This document shows, one piece after another, positions 56,273 to 63,637 of a DNA stretch of 64,000 nt (the first letter of the stretch is position 1; each line of letters begins with the position of its first letter). The notes under the pieces were generated by a model. The model saw nothing but the letters and a program-made list of their open reading frames with translations. It made no database searches and was not told where the DNA came from. The stretch is from positions 4,010,501 to 4,074,500 of the forward strand of contig NZ_RBXL01000001.1 of the NCBI RefSeq assembly GCF_003634315.1, in the 5' to 3' direction. The position numbers and the translations under genes are program-made. The DNA is from Thiocapsa rosea. GTDB lineage: Bacteria; Pseudomonadota; Gammaproteobacteria; Chromatiales; Chromatiaceae.

Positions 56273-57679
56273 CTAGATCGCGTCCACCGGGCTCTTCACC
56301 GGCAGCACCCCCGGCCGATTCAGCACATGGGTGTAGATCATGGTCGTCGACACATCTGCATGCCCGAGCAGCTCCTGCACCGTGCGGATGTCATATCCGG
56401 CTTCCAGAAGGTGGGTTGCGAACGAGTGCCTCAAGGCATGGGAGTTCACGCGCTTCGCGATCCGCGCCGCCTGACCCGCGGCCTTGACCGCTCGCTGCAA
56501 CGAGGATTCGTGCAGATGATGCCGGCGCACCTGACCCGAGTCGGGATCCTGCGACAGCCGCGCGCTGGGAAACACGAACTGCCAAATCCAGTCGCGTTGC
56601 GCGCTCGGGTACTTGCGCGCCAGCGCGGGCGCCAGGTACACGGCTCCACCACCGGCCGCCAAGTCGTTTCGATGCTGTGCCTCGACCCGCGCAAGATGGG
56701 CCTGCAACGGCTCGCGCAGCCGCTGCGGCAAGGGCACCGCCCGGTCCTTGCCGCCCTTGCCGTTGCGCACCAGGATCAAGCCGTTGTCGAAGTCGACATC
56801 CAGCACCCGCAGCCGTACGCACTCCATCAATCGCATGCCGGTGCCGTACATCAGCCGAGCCATCAGTCCGAACGTGCCGTCCATGTGCGCCAGCAGTGCC
56901 CGCATCTCGTCGCGACTCAAGACCACGGGGAGCCGTGCCTGCCTCCTGGTCTTCGAGAACTTCACGTCCTCCAGCGGACGCTCCAGGAGGTGCTTGAACA
57001 GAAACGCCACCGCGTTGTACGCCAGGCTCTGCGTCTTGGCCGAGACCGAGCGCTCCACCGCCAGGTGACTCAAGAACCGCTGCACATCGGGGACGCCCAA
57101 AGCATCCAGCGGCTTGCTCCCGCAGAAGAGCAAGAAGCGATGACACCAATCGACGTAGGATTGCTCGGTACGGATCGCGTACTGCATGGCACGAATGGTT
57201 CGCGCCAAGTCTTCCAGGATCGGAAACGTCTGTGCCGAGCGGCTGAATCGCGGGACACCGATGGCCCGTGGACCGGCGCGGTCATCGGCACTTATGGCCG
57301 TACTTCGCGCGATCGTCGCGTGCTCGGGGGGCAGGGTCCGCTGACCCTCCCACCAATAGTCCCAATCGACCCCTTTCCCGGCGGGAACCTGCGCTAGGTC
57401 AACCAACAGCAAGCGCAAGGAATCGACGATTTGACGCATCTGCCAGTCGGCCAGATCGGAGCGGGCCGACATGCGTCGCAGGTAGTCCGTGACCTGCTCG
57501 GCCGTCAACGCCGACAAAGTCGTCGGCTTGAGGTCCTTCAGGAAATCCTCGACCCGTCGGACGTACCATTGACGGAACTTCGCCGGAACCTGACGACGGA
57601 TCAGGAGATCCAGGTAACGATCCCAGTTCGACGGCGAACCGTCCTCACGGCGTGGCCTGGCGGGGTTGACTAGTGGCAT
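56273..57679 (-). CDS. intI: integron integrase with extra N-terminal domain
   Basis: 468 aa; typical IntI is 320-340. Residues ~150-468 are a clear IntI: catalytic Arg283, His414, Arg417, His440 and Tyr449 ([36 protein letters not shown]) plus the integron-specific insertion around residues 345-395 ([29 protein letters not shown]). The first ~145 residues form an additional helical domain resembling a second SAM-like core-binding domain ([40 protein letters not shown]). It recombines attI and attC sites. Divergent from the cassettes, as in classical integrons. A palindrome and direct repeats precede the ATG. Confidence 0.95.
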   Translation of the reverse strand: MPLVNPARPRREDGSPSNWDRYLDLLIRRQVPAKFRQWYVRRVEDFLKDLKPTTLSALTAEQVTDYLRRMSARSDLADWQMRQIVDSLRLLLVDLAQVPAGKGVDWDYWWEGQRTLPPEHATIARSTAISADDRAGPRAIGVPRFSRSAQTFPILEDLARTIRAMQYAIRTEQSYVDWCHRFLLFCGSKPLDALGVPDVQRFLSHLAVERSVSAKTQSLAYNAVAFLFKHLLERPLEDVKFSKTRRQARLPVVLSRDEMRALLAHMDGTFGLMARLMYGTGMRLMECVRLRVLDVDFDNGLILVRNGKGGKDRAVPLPQRLREPLQAHLARVEAQHRNDLAAGGGAVYLAPALARKYPSAQRDWIWQFVFPSARLSQDPDSGQVRRHHLHESSLQRAVKAAGQAARIAKRVNSHALRHSFATHLLEAGYDIRTVQELLGHADVSTTMIYTHVLNRPGVLPVKSPVDAI

Positions 57680-57697
57680 CCTTAGGCTACTCTTGCG

Positions 57698-57748
57698 CTA
57701 GACTGCATGCAGTCTAGTACACATAACGACGCATGCAACCTAGAACAC
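57698..57748. promoter_or_regulatory. palindrome and direct repeats upstream of intI
   Basis: CTAGACTGCATGCAGTCTAG (57698-57717) is a perfect 20-bp palindrome 18 bp upstream of the intI start. A direct repeat GCATGCAnnCTAGnACAC occurs at 57705-57722 and 57731-57748, spaced 26 bp. This is a good candidate operator for intI control; it does not match the usual gammaproteobacterial LexA box CTGT-N8-ACAG. Confidence 0.6.
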
Positions 57749-57842
57749 GCTGGTTTCACGGAACGTGATAGGCATGGAGCAATACACAGGCGTTTATTGC
57801 GGCGAAACCGAAAGAAGCTGACAAATCTCAAGATCCGTGCTA

Positions 57843-57906
57843 TTCAGAGAACCAAAAACGTTTCAGTATAACGAAGTTGATACTGAAACGTTTTTGGTTC
57901 TCTGAA
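57843..57906. repeat. perfect 27-bp inverted repeat in integron leader
   Basis: Left arm 57843-57869 (starts TTCAGAGAACC, ends GTTTCAGTAT) and right arm 57880-57906 are exactly complementary, with a 10-nt loop AACGAAGTTG. There is no T-run after the right arm, so it is not a standard terminator. Its position between intI and the first cassette is where attI and the cassette promoter would lie. Confidence 0.8.
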
Positions 57907-57994
57907 CGGAAAGAGCTTTCTCCGCTGCTCTTGGGCGCCGCAAACCGGTATGCAGCCATTGGAGCGGCCTGACAGACCTCGAAACCAGCGGGTC

Positions 57995-58055
57995 GCTGAA
58001 GCGGAAATCAGCCTCGCTACCGCTCGGCTGATTCCGCTTAGCTCCAACGTTGGGC
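57995..58055 (+). other. attC/attI-like recombination site ahead of first coding cassette
   Basis: Arms 57995-58013 and 58026-58042 pair except for two unpaired bases in the left arm (GCT-G-AAGCGG-A-AATCAGCC against GGCTGATTCCGCTTAGC), as in attC stems with extrahelical bases. It ends in the core GTTGGGC at 58049-58055. The opposite outer box is poor, so it may be attI or the end of a non-coding first cassette. Confidence 0.55.
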
Positions 58056-58084
58056 GATTAAGGCCCTGACGAAACTACCTCAGC

Positions 58085-58339
58085 ATGCCTGAAATCTGCC
58101 GTTTCTACGGAATCGTCATCAGGATGTTCCTCATAGACAAGGAGCATCCACCGCAGCACATCCATATCAAGTATGGCGAGCATCTGGCGGTGATGGAATT
58201 AGAGAATTTGAACATCGTTGAAGGTCGTATTCCCAAGCGTTGCCGACAACTTGTCCGAGAATGGGCCGAAGTACACCAGCAGGAACTGATCGAAATGTGG
58301 GACACGCAAAACTTCCACCGCATTGAACCGCTGGAGTAA
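58085..58339 (+). CDS. DUF4160 protein, cassette copy 1
   Basis: 84 aa. Clear DUF4160 pattern: PEICRFYGIVIRMFLIDKEH, then PPQHIHIKYGEHLAVMELEN and LVREWAEVHQQELIEMWDTQ. DUF4160 genes are nearly always followed by DUF2442 genes, as here (2 nt gap), and the pair is discussed as toxin-antitoxin-like, without proof for this family member. First coding cassette after the leader, hence closest to any cassette promoter. An almost identical copy starts at 63078, differing at three residues. Confidence 0.9.
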   Translation: MPEICRFYGIVIRMFLIDKEHPPQHIHIKYGEHLAVMELENLNIVEGRIPKRCRQLVREWAEVHQQELIEMWDTQNFHRIEPLE

Positions 58340-58341
58340 GA

Positions 58342-58644
58342 ATGAAGCTCGCCACCTTTGAACAACGCGTTGGGTTCAAGTTTGCCCTTACCTTCGCCAA
58401 CGGTGACCGCGCTACGGTTGACTTAGAGCCGCTAATCGGCAGCCATATCTCGGTTGACGAACTTGGATCAGCGGAAATCGATCCCGACTGGGGTTGCCTG
58501 CAATTTCAAGGCGGGAGCGTCGATATCGAGCCAACAACCTTGTACCGTTATGCCATGCATCCCCCAGCCGAGACCGCGGTGCGCGCACCAGCAGTCGCCC
58601 AACCAGCACACCAGCCCGACCGCTTGCCGGCCGGCCGCCGCTGA
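58342..58644 (+). CDS. DUF2442 protein, cassette copy 1, tail read from attC
   Basis: 100 aa. DUF2442 core: MKLATFEQRVGFKFALTFAN, RATVDLEPLIGSHISVDEL, SAEIDPDWGCLQFQGGSVDI. The family is usually about 80-85 aa; the last ~16 residues (AQPAHQPDRLPAGRR) are translated from the attC site (58597-58689), whose stem contains the stop codon. Partner of the DUF4160 gene 2 nt upstream. The protein of the second copy (63335) is identical. Confidence 0.88.
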   Translation: MKLATFEQRVGFKFALTFANGDRATVDLEPLIGSHISVDELGSAEIDPDWGCLQFQGGSVDIEPTTLYRYAMHPPAETAVRAPAVAQPAHQPDRLPAGRR

Positions 58645-58689
58645 TGCGGCGGCCGGCCGGCAAGCAGCGGGCTGTGTTCAACGTTAGGC
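58597..58689 (+). other. attC site of DUF4160/DUF2442 cassette, copy 1
   Basis: 93 nt from GCCCAAC (58597-58603) to GTTAGGC (58683-58689). The interior is a strong stem: GCTTGCCGGCCGGCCGCCGC around a 4-nt loop TGAT. Outer boxes fit the R'' and R' consensus. Confidence 0.85.
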
Positions 58690-58765
58690 AACCAAATATT
58701 GTTTTCGCATAACTGTTTCCACCTGAGCGTTGAGCCATCGGACAGGATCCGGTACCGGAGCAAAA

Positions 58766-59179
58766 ATGGCGCAAAAAGACGAATATGGTAAAGATCGAAT
58801 AATTAACCTTTCTGCTCGCAAAACTGAAGATGAGTGGTCTTATTCCATACAAGGTTTTTTTGAAAAATATACGCCTTTGTGGTTTAACTGGATGAGCTGG
58901 ATGTTTGCGACAGGAGGAATATCATACTTGGCCAAGAAAGCAGATAGTCTTGCTTTAACGGGTCTCGAAGTCATTTCCTACATCGCGATGTATATGTATT
59001 TCCAGCATTTCTTCTTCTCTATTCGCGTGGAGCCTTATCATTCATGGGCTTTGTCTCGCTCCACCAAAGTCAAGCAGTTCTTAGCTTTCATTCCATTTTT
59101 CCTGCTCGCGCTTGGAACTGTTTTTGGCGCACGAATGATAATTCAAGATGTCATTGTAAATGTCGGCACCAACAAATAA
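58766..59179 (+). CDS. small membrane protein in cassette, unknown function
   Basis: 137 aa from ATG 58766 (the frame is open 12 codons further upstream, but those lie in the cassette leader). Three hydrophobic segments: about residues 38-60, 66-90 and 108-132 (LAFIPFFLLALGTVFGARMI). Aromatic-rich (FNWMSWMF; YMYFQHFFF). Much lower G+C than the host genes. No family recognised; likely an inner-membrane cassette product. Confidence 0.7.
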   Translation: MAQKDEYGKDRIINLSARKTEDEWSYSIQGFFEKYTPLWFNWMSWMFATGGISYLAKKADSLALTGLEVISYIAMYMYFQHFFFSIRVEPYHSWALSRSTKVKQFLAFIPFFLLALGTVFGARMIIQDVIVNVGTNK

Positions 59180-59220
59180 CCGGATGCCTTGGTAGATGCG
59201 TGATATGCAATGTAAAAAAA

Positions 59221-59325
59221 GCCTAACACGCACCTAAAGCCGACCCCATACTGCGCACGTAGCTTCGTACTTGGATTCGGCCTCATCGCAGCGCAGTATG
59301 GGTCGGCTTAGGTGTGACGTTATGT
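59221..59325 (+). other. attC site of membrane-protein cassette
   Basis: 105 nt from GCCTAAC (59221-59227) to GTTATGT (59319-59325). Arms CACCTAAAGCCGACCCCATA and TATGGGTCGGCTTAGGTG pair with one extrahelical base, and the stem continues as CTGCGC/GCGCAG. Confidence 0.85.
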
Positions 59326-59362
59326 CTAAATGCTCCTTTTGACTTGAGTATGGGTAGGAAAA

Positions 59363-60286
59363 ATGACTGAAATTTCCCGTCGGGAAAAGCGTTCTATGAT
59401 TGTTGCCATGATTGGCAGTGTAGTAATGGGTGTGGCTGGAGTTGCTGCAGGCCTCTTTGGTAACTCAGCCGCTATCATGATGGATGGGCTTTTTTCCACG
59501 ATATCATTTATTTTTGCTTTTCTTGGTTTGCGAGTTAGTCAAAGGCTTAAAAACAGTCCTGACAATATGCGGCCGATGGGGTATGCAGCTGAGGAATCCT
59601 TGTTTACGACATTTAGATCTCTGACAATTCTCGGCTTAATAATTTTCGCTGCAGGCTCTGCTGCCATCTCCATACATGCCTATTTCGCCTATGGAGAGGT
59701 TTCCGGGTTGGTTTTTGGCCCTATCTTAATATATTTCTTCATCATTGGTATTTTATGTGCCTTCCTTTGGGCATTTCATTACCGAAACTGGATATCAAGT
59801 GGACGACGCAGTGACATCTTGCGCCTGGAAGCCAAAGCAGCCGCATTTGATGGATTACTCACCGGTATTGTTGCCGTAGGCTTTGTTGGAGTTTACCTGT
59901 TCCAAGATAGCATTATTGCTCCAATTGTACCCATTGCAGATTCTTTGATTGTGTTGATTCTTTGTCTGGCTGTCATCGGCGAGTTTTGGAATGATTTCAA
60001 GGTTGGTGTCGGTGAGCTGGTTGGGTCTACTGCTCGACCAAGTGAAGTTGCTGCTGCTCGGCGAGCTGCCCGTCCTGTCCTGCAAGAATCGGCTGGTCAG
60101 GTACAGGATTTTACTGTTATTAAGATGGGGCGAACCTATGTGGTCACCGTCTACTATAACCCTATGAGTAAAGTATTGGCATCTGAGGTAGATGCACTTC
60201 AAGATAAGTTGACTCAGGCTATCCATCGTGTTTTGGAAGGCGCTGAGGTGTTCGTGCTGATTTCTGAACGATCGCGGGCCGGTTAA
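59363..60286 (+). CDS. cation diffusion facilitator family transporter
   Basis: 307 aa. Six membrane helices: first pair MIVAMIGSVVMGVAGVAAG and SAAIMMDGLFSTISFIFAF, then near 88-108, 118-140, 165-185 and 195-213, followed by a cytoplasmic domain of about 90 residues, the CDF/COG0053 layout. Acidic residues expected for metal transport are present in TM2 (MMDG) and TM5/TM6 (AAAFDGLL, PIADSLI). Substrate metal cannot be told. Low G+C, entire cassette intact with its own attC, so probably functional when expressed. Confidence 0.85.
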   Translation: MTEISRREKRSMIVAMIGSVVMGVAGVAAGLFGNSAAIMMDGLFSTISFIFAFLGLRVSQRLKNSPDNMRPMGYAAEESLFTTFRSLTILGLIIFAAGSAAISIHAYFAYGEVSGLVFGPILIYFFIIGILCAFLWAFHYRNWISSGRRSDILRLEAKAAAFDGLLTGIVAVGFVGVYLFQDSIIAPIVPIADSLIVLILCLAVIGEFWNDFKVGVGELVGSTARPSEVAAARRAARPVLQESAGQVQDFTVIKMGRTYVVTVYYNPMSKVLASEVDALQDKLTQAIHRVLEGAEVFVLISERSRAG

Positions 60287-60337
60287 AGTGTTTGCTCTTA
60301 TAAACCCTACGAAGAGGAAAAATGGCTCCAGAGACAG

Positions 60338-60415
60338 ACATAACAATCGGCTGCACGGCGACCGATTTTCCGCCGCTTTGCGGCTCCAAACAGGCGCGTG
60401 AGCCGGGCGTTAGCT
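60338..60415 (+). other. attC site of cation-efflux cassette
   Basis: 78 nt, ACATAAC (60338-60344) to GTTAGCT (60409-60415). Inner arms CGGCTGCAC and GTGAGCCG, and CGCCGC/GCGG around the centre, form the imperfect stem expected of attC. Confidence 0.75.
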
Positions 60416-60421
60416 GAACAA

Positions 60422-61507
60422 ATGTCAGACCTCCGATTCAACAGAACAAAAACCAGAGGGCAGCGCATCTATCTCGACGCGTTCGAGCGCTCACAGAGGA
60501 AGTTCGGCGACCAACGCTACACTGGATTCGTGAAGTGCAAGCTGGTGCATGGGAAAGGGTATTCGTTAGTCATACCAGACCAAATTTATTCAGAGATCGG
60601 AGGAGAGTTGAGCTGGATTCAACCTCTATTCTTCGCTGGAAGCGTGATATCCAGGTTCGATCATGGCGATGTCTGTGATCTTGCCGTTGATATTTCGCAC
60701 GGAAATCTATTGAAGCTTCGCTTTGAGACTTCCGATCTAGTATCTCGCCTGAAAGACGGGAGCTTCCTTTATAGGTGTTCGATACTTGCTCCCAAATTTC
60801 TTCACCGCTACACAACGGGCGCAGCAAGGCTAGAAAACGACAGGCCGCTGATAGAGCTGTTTCATCACACGAAAGCAGAGTTCAAGAAATCCATTCTAGA
60901 AGGACAGCATTTCCGGACGTCCGCATGGAATATTCAAGGAAATAAGAAGTGCACCAATATCGCTTTCCTCTACATGACAAGTTTGCCGAAGATCGACGAC
61001 GTCACGGACCTTCAACAAATCGCCATGTCGAACTTCGGGAAAATGGGGTTCCGCTTGGACACGAACTACACCGACACTCCCGATCTTATATTAGATGTAT
61101 ATCGAGAGTCGACGAACAATCGAACCCATAGCATCGAGGCATGGGTTTACGCAGATGATCTTGCTCCCCAGCCCTGCTTTCGTCACTTACCACCATCGGA
61201 GCCTGGGTATCATGAAGTCGTCTCGCCGTTCATTCATCGAATCCCCTCCCGTCCCGGCGGCATTGTGAGCATTCAGGGCGGACGGCTCCGACCGGAAGAG
61301 ATTATGCCGCTAAATCATGCCGTGGTGGGGGACGCAACGACTATCAGCGGTCTTGGGGCGCCCTACGACGAGGAGCACACTAGTGAACTCCTGAAAACAG
61401 AGCAGATAGCAGAACCCTGTGACGTCATGTCGTTTTGGATGGAACATCCGAACATGAATCACTACGACGGCAAGAATATCGAAACACTTGCTTTCGAGAA
61501 CAGCTAA
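60422..61507 (+). CDS. cassette protein of unknown function
   Basis: 361 aa from ATG 60422. No named family recognised. The N-terminal ~125 residues are basic and beta-rich; the middle contains LIELFHHTKAEFKKSILEGQ (His148, His149, Thr150) and later HSIEAWVYADDL, a pattern loosely reminiscent of ADP-ribosyltransferase-fold proteins in which an H-x-T near the start of the domain contacts NAD. That reading is speculative. The stop codon TAA lies inside the R'' box of the attC (AGCTAAC), a fit typical of cassette genes. Confidence 0.72.
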   Translation: MSDLRFNRTKTRGQRIYLDAFERSQRKFGDQRYTGFVKCKLVHGKGYSLVIPDQIYSEIGGELSWIQPLFFAGSVISRFDHGDVCDLAVDISHGNLLKLRFETSDLVSRLKDGSFLYRCSILAPKFLHRYTTGAARLENDRPLIELFHHTKAEFKKSILEGQHFRTSAWNIQGNKKCTNIAFLYMTSLPKIDDVTDLQQIAMSNFGKMGFRLDTNYTDTPDLILDVYRESTNNRTHSIEAWVYADDLAPQPCFRHLPPSEPGYHEVVSPFIHRIPSRPGGIVSIQGGRLRPEEIMPLNHAVVGDATTISGLGAPYDEEHTSELLKTEQIAEPCDVMSFWMEHPNMNHYDGKNIETLAFENS

Positions 61508-61593
61508 CAATTGCGGCACCTCCGACGCCCACTTGCCTGCCGGCGCCTTAGCGCCGGCAGGCAAGTGGGCGCGGGGTCCGCAAAACGTTAGCC
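61502..61593 (+). other. attC site of 361-aa protein cassette
   Basis: 92 nt, AGCTAAC (61502-61508) to GTTAGCC (61587-61593), with a long stem CGCCCACTTGCCTGCCGGCG against CGCCGGCAGGCAAGTGGGCG around a short CTTA loop. Confidence 0.85.
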
Positions 61594-61628
61594 CAAAACA
61601 GACTGACCTGCCAAAACCGAGAAATGTA

Positions 61629-61844
61629 ATGAACAAGAATTTTAACGTAGTAATCGAGCGGGACACGGAAGGATACCTAATTGCGTCTGTTCCGTCGCTT
61701 CCTGGCTGCCATACTCAAGCTAAATCGCTCGACATTCTAATGGAAAGAATTCGCGAGGCGATTGAGCTTTACCTTGAAGTGCAACAAGATGAATTTGACG
61801 AGCTTGATTTTGTTGGAATTCAAAAGATAACTGTTGCCGCATGA
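61629..61844 (+). CDS. hicB: HicB-type antitoxin
   Basis: 71 aa. HicB N-terminal (UPF0150) domain: FNVVIERDTEGYLIASVPSL, PGCHTQAKSLDILMERIREA. It lacks a C-terminal DNA-binding domain, as in the short HicB type. It is followed by hicA with an ATGA overlap, an order (hicB-hicA) also known for other members. HicB neutralises the HicA mRNA interferase. Confidence 0.88.
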   Translation: MNKNFNVVIERDTEGYLIASVPSLPGCHTQAKSLDILMERIREAIELYLEVQQDEFDELDFVGIQKITVAA

Positions 61845-62067
61845 GCAAGCTGCCATCACTCAGCGGGAAACAAGTCGTCGATGCTTTGGGTCAGGCAGAT
61901 TTTCGAATTGTCAGAATAAAGGGAAGTCATCATTTCCTGCGTCATGCAGACGGTCGAACAACTGTCGTTCCGGTGCATTCTGGAGAGTCAATCGGACCTG
62001 GATATTTGCAAAAATTCTCCGTGATTGTGAGATGTCAAGAGAGCAATTCCAATTGCTAGTCGGCTAA
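61841..62067 (+). pseudogene. hicA: HicA toxin with single-base frameshift
   Basis: The frame from ATG 61841 gives a normal HicA start (SKLPSLSGKQVVDALGQADF, GSHHFLRHADGRTTVVPVHS with the catalytic His in SHHF) but ends abnormally as LQKFSVIVRCQESNSNC at 62059. The other frame continues AKILRDCEMSREQFQLLVG to a stop at 62067, which is the canonical HicA ending, and that stop lies in the attC box GGCTAAC, as expected. A single missing base at about 62008-62009 explains both. The toxin's last helix is therefore replaced; a sequencing error is the alternative. Confidence 0.8.
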
Positions 62068-62154
62068 CAAGTCGCTCCAGCCGAGCCGCGCAGACGCGGC
62101 GTAGTTAATCTGAGAGCTCAACGCAGCGCGGCCGGCTGAGCTTGATCGCTGCTG
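62062..62154 (+). other. degenerate attC site of hicBA cassette
   Basis: Starts with a good R'' box GGCTAAC (62062-62068), and CCAGCCGAGCCGCGC pairs with GCGCGGCCGGCTGAGC, but the expected R' core GTTRRRY is replaced by GCTGCTG (62148-62154). The cleavage site is thus probably lost, linking this cassette to the next one. Confidence 0.6.
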
Positions 62155-62163
62155 AAAGATCAA

Positions 62164-62236
62164 TGGGGGTAGCACAATATGGCTAGTGCATTCGCCTCGG
62201 CGGATTATGTGGGTTCGATTCCCATCCCACCCACCT
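62164..62236 (+). other. tRNA-like sequence in cassette
   Basis: It shows a D-arm (GCAC 62172-62175 with GTGC 62186-62189), a 5-bp anticodon-type stem (ATTCG 62190-62194 with CGGAT 62201-62205) but only a 6-nt loop CCTCGG, and a T-arm (GTGGG-TTCGATT-CCCAT, 62209-62225). The acceptor arm is mostly pairable (TGGGGG with CACCCA, one mismatch) and followed by CCT rather than CCA. Likely a decayed tRNA gene or tRNA 3' fragment. Confidence 0.5.
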
Positions 62237-62252
62237 ATTTTGCAAGCTCGCC

Positions 62253-62957
62253 ATGACGGATCAGGAGATTTTCGAGCTATACATGGCTCAAAGCGAAAAC
62301 GTACGTGAGCTTTGGAAAATCAGAGGGAGTTTATTAAAAGACATTAATTTCTATACCAGAAGAGGAGATGAGTATCAGGTTACGGTTAAGACAAAGTTTT
62401 TTTCGCTGCTTTACTCTGCTTGGTCGGAAGCTCAATTTATTCAGATCTTGTTCACGCGAAGCGGCTTCAGCTATTCAGAGATTAGTCATATTCTGAACAT
62501 CAAGAAAAAAAACGGGATTGCTCAGGCATGGGATTTGATGCTGACCGACGCAATGCGTAAAGTAGGTAATGCGCAAACAAGGCAGGATCTGAACAATAGG
62601 CTTAAGAAGCTGAAGTCGCTCACAAAAGTTTACATCGCTGAACCAAGTGAACTGCGAAACAAGATTGCACATGGAGAATGGATCAACGCGATAAATAATA
62701 AGGCAAATAGGGTGAATCCAGACATTGCAAAGGAACTCGCGCTTTTGGACCCCGTGGAAATTCAGAAGCGATTCGAGGTTCACCGTTTTTTTGGCTATAT
62801 TGTTAGAGATCTCGTACAGTCTCCCAAAAATAGCTTTCACCAACACTACTGGACTAATGTCGTAGCTTTGGAAAAATATCTAAGAAAGACGGCGGGTTGG
62901 AACATTCAAAGCAAGAAACAACATCTTTCCCGAAAGCCCGTCATGAAGAACAGCTAA
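62253..62957 (+). CDS. HEPN-like cassette protein
   Basis: 234 aa, helical, low G+C. ELRNKIAHGEW (Arg135 to His140) fits the R-x4-6-H motif of HEPN-domain RNases, placed near the end of a helix after several others, as in that fold. The surrounding sequence (SLLYSAWSEAQFIQILF; SGFSYSEISHIL) fits the long helices of HEPN proteins. HEPN proteins are frequent RNases in toxin-antitoxin and defence systems; no partner antitoxin is present in this cassette. The stop TAA lies in the attC box AGCTAAC. Function is inferred from the motif only. Confidence 0.72.
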   Translation: MTDQEIFELYMAQSENVRELWKIRGSLLKDINFYTRRGDEYQVTVKTKFFSLLYSAWSEAQFIQILFTRSGFSYSEISHILNIKKKNGIAQAWDLMLTDAMRKVGNAQTRQDLNNRLKKLKSLTKVYIAEPSELRNKIAHGEWINAINNKANRVNPDIAKELALLDPVEIQKRFEVHRFFGYIVRDLVQSPKNSFHQHYWTNVVALEKYLRKTAGWNIQSKKQHLSRKPVMKNS

Positions 62958-63048
62958 CATACGCCTTAATAGCGAGCGCTCGCCACGGGCGTCGTGTTAA
63001 CTCGCAAGGTCATCAGTGGCGCGCGCCGCTTTAGGCGTAACGTTGGGC
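62952..63048 (+). other. attC site of HEPN-like cassette
   Basis: 97 nt, AGCTAAC (62952-62958) to GTTGGGC (63042-63048). Arms TACGCCTTAA and TTTAGGCGTA near the ends, with inner GCGAGCGC/GGCGCGC pairing. Confidence 0.8.
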
Positions 63049-63077
63049 GATGAAGGCCCTGACGAAACTACCTCAGC

Positions 63078-63332
63078 ATGCCTGAAATTTGCCGTTTCTA
63101 CGGAATCGTCATCAGGATGTTCCTCATAGACAATGAGCATCCACCGCGGCACATCCATATCAAGTATGGCGAGCATCTGGCAGTGATGGAATTAGAGAAT
63201 TTGAACATCGTTGAAGGTCGTATTCCCAAGCGTTGCCGACAACTTGTCCGAGAATGGGCCGAAGCACACCAGCAGGAACTGATCGAAATGTGGGACACGC
63301 AAAACTTCCACCGCATTGAACCGCTGGAGTAA
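63078..63332 (+). CDS. DUF4160 protein, cassette copy 2
   Basis: 84 aa, differing from copy 1 (58085) at three residues (Lys to Asn and Gln to Arg in the DKEHPPQH region, Val to Ala in WAEVHQQ). The whole cassette (63042-63676) differs from copy 1 at eight positions that I can see. The frame is intact, so the second copy is either recent or maintained. Confidence 0.9.
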   Translation: MPEICRFYGIVIRMFLIDNEHPPRHIHIKYGEHLAVMELENLNIVEGRIPKRCRQLVREWAEAHQQELIEMWDTQNFHRIEPLE

Positions 63333-63334
63333 GA

Positions 63335-63637
63335 ATGAAGCTCGCCACCTTTGAACAACGCGTTGGGTTCAAGTTTGCCCTTACCTTCGCCAACGGTGAC
63401 CGCGCTACGGTTGACTTAGAGCCGCTAATCGGCAGCCATATCTCGGTTGACGAACTCGGATCAGCGGAAATCGATCCCGACTGGGGTTGCCTGCAATTTC
63501 AAGGCGGGAGCGTCGATATCGAGCCAACAACCTTGTACCGTTATGCCATGCATCCCCCAGCCGAGACCGCGGTGCGCGCACCAGCAGTCGCCCAACCAGC
63601 ACACCAGCCTGACCGCTTGCCGGCCGGCCGCCGCTGA
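63335..63637 (+). CDS. DUF2442 protein, cassette copy 2
   Basis: 100 aa, identical in sequence to copy 1 (58342); the nucleotide changes in it are silent. As in copy 1, the C-terminal ~16 residues are read from the attC. Partner of the DUF4160 gene 2 nt upstream. Confidence 0.88.
   Translation: MKLATFEQRVGFKFALTFANGDRATVDLEPLIGSHISVDELGSAEIDPDWGCLQFQGGSVDIEPTTLYRYAMHPPAETAVRAPAVAQPAHQPDRLPAGRR

Noticed and set aside
57698-57717. LexA/SOS box upstream of intI
   Set aside because: The palindrome centre TGCATGCA does not match CTGT-N8-ACAG; only the outer CTG/CAG letters are suggestive.
57843-57906. rho-independent terminator
   Set aside because: Very long perfect stem, AT-rich, without a downstream T-run on either strand.
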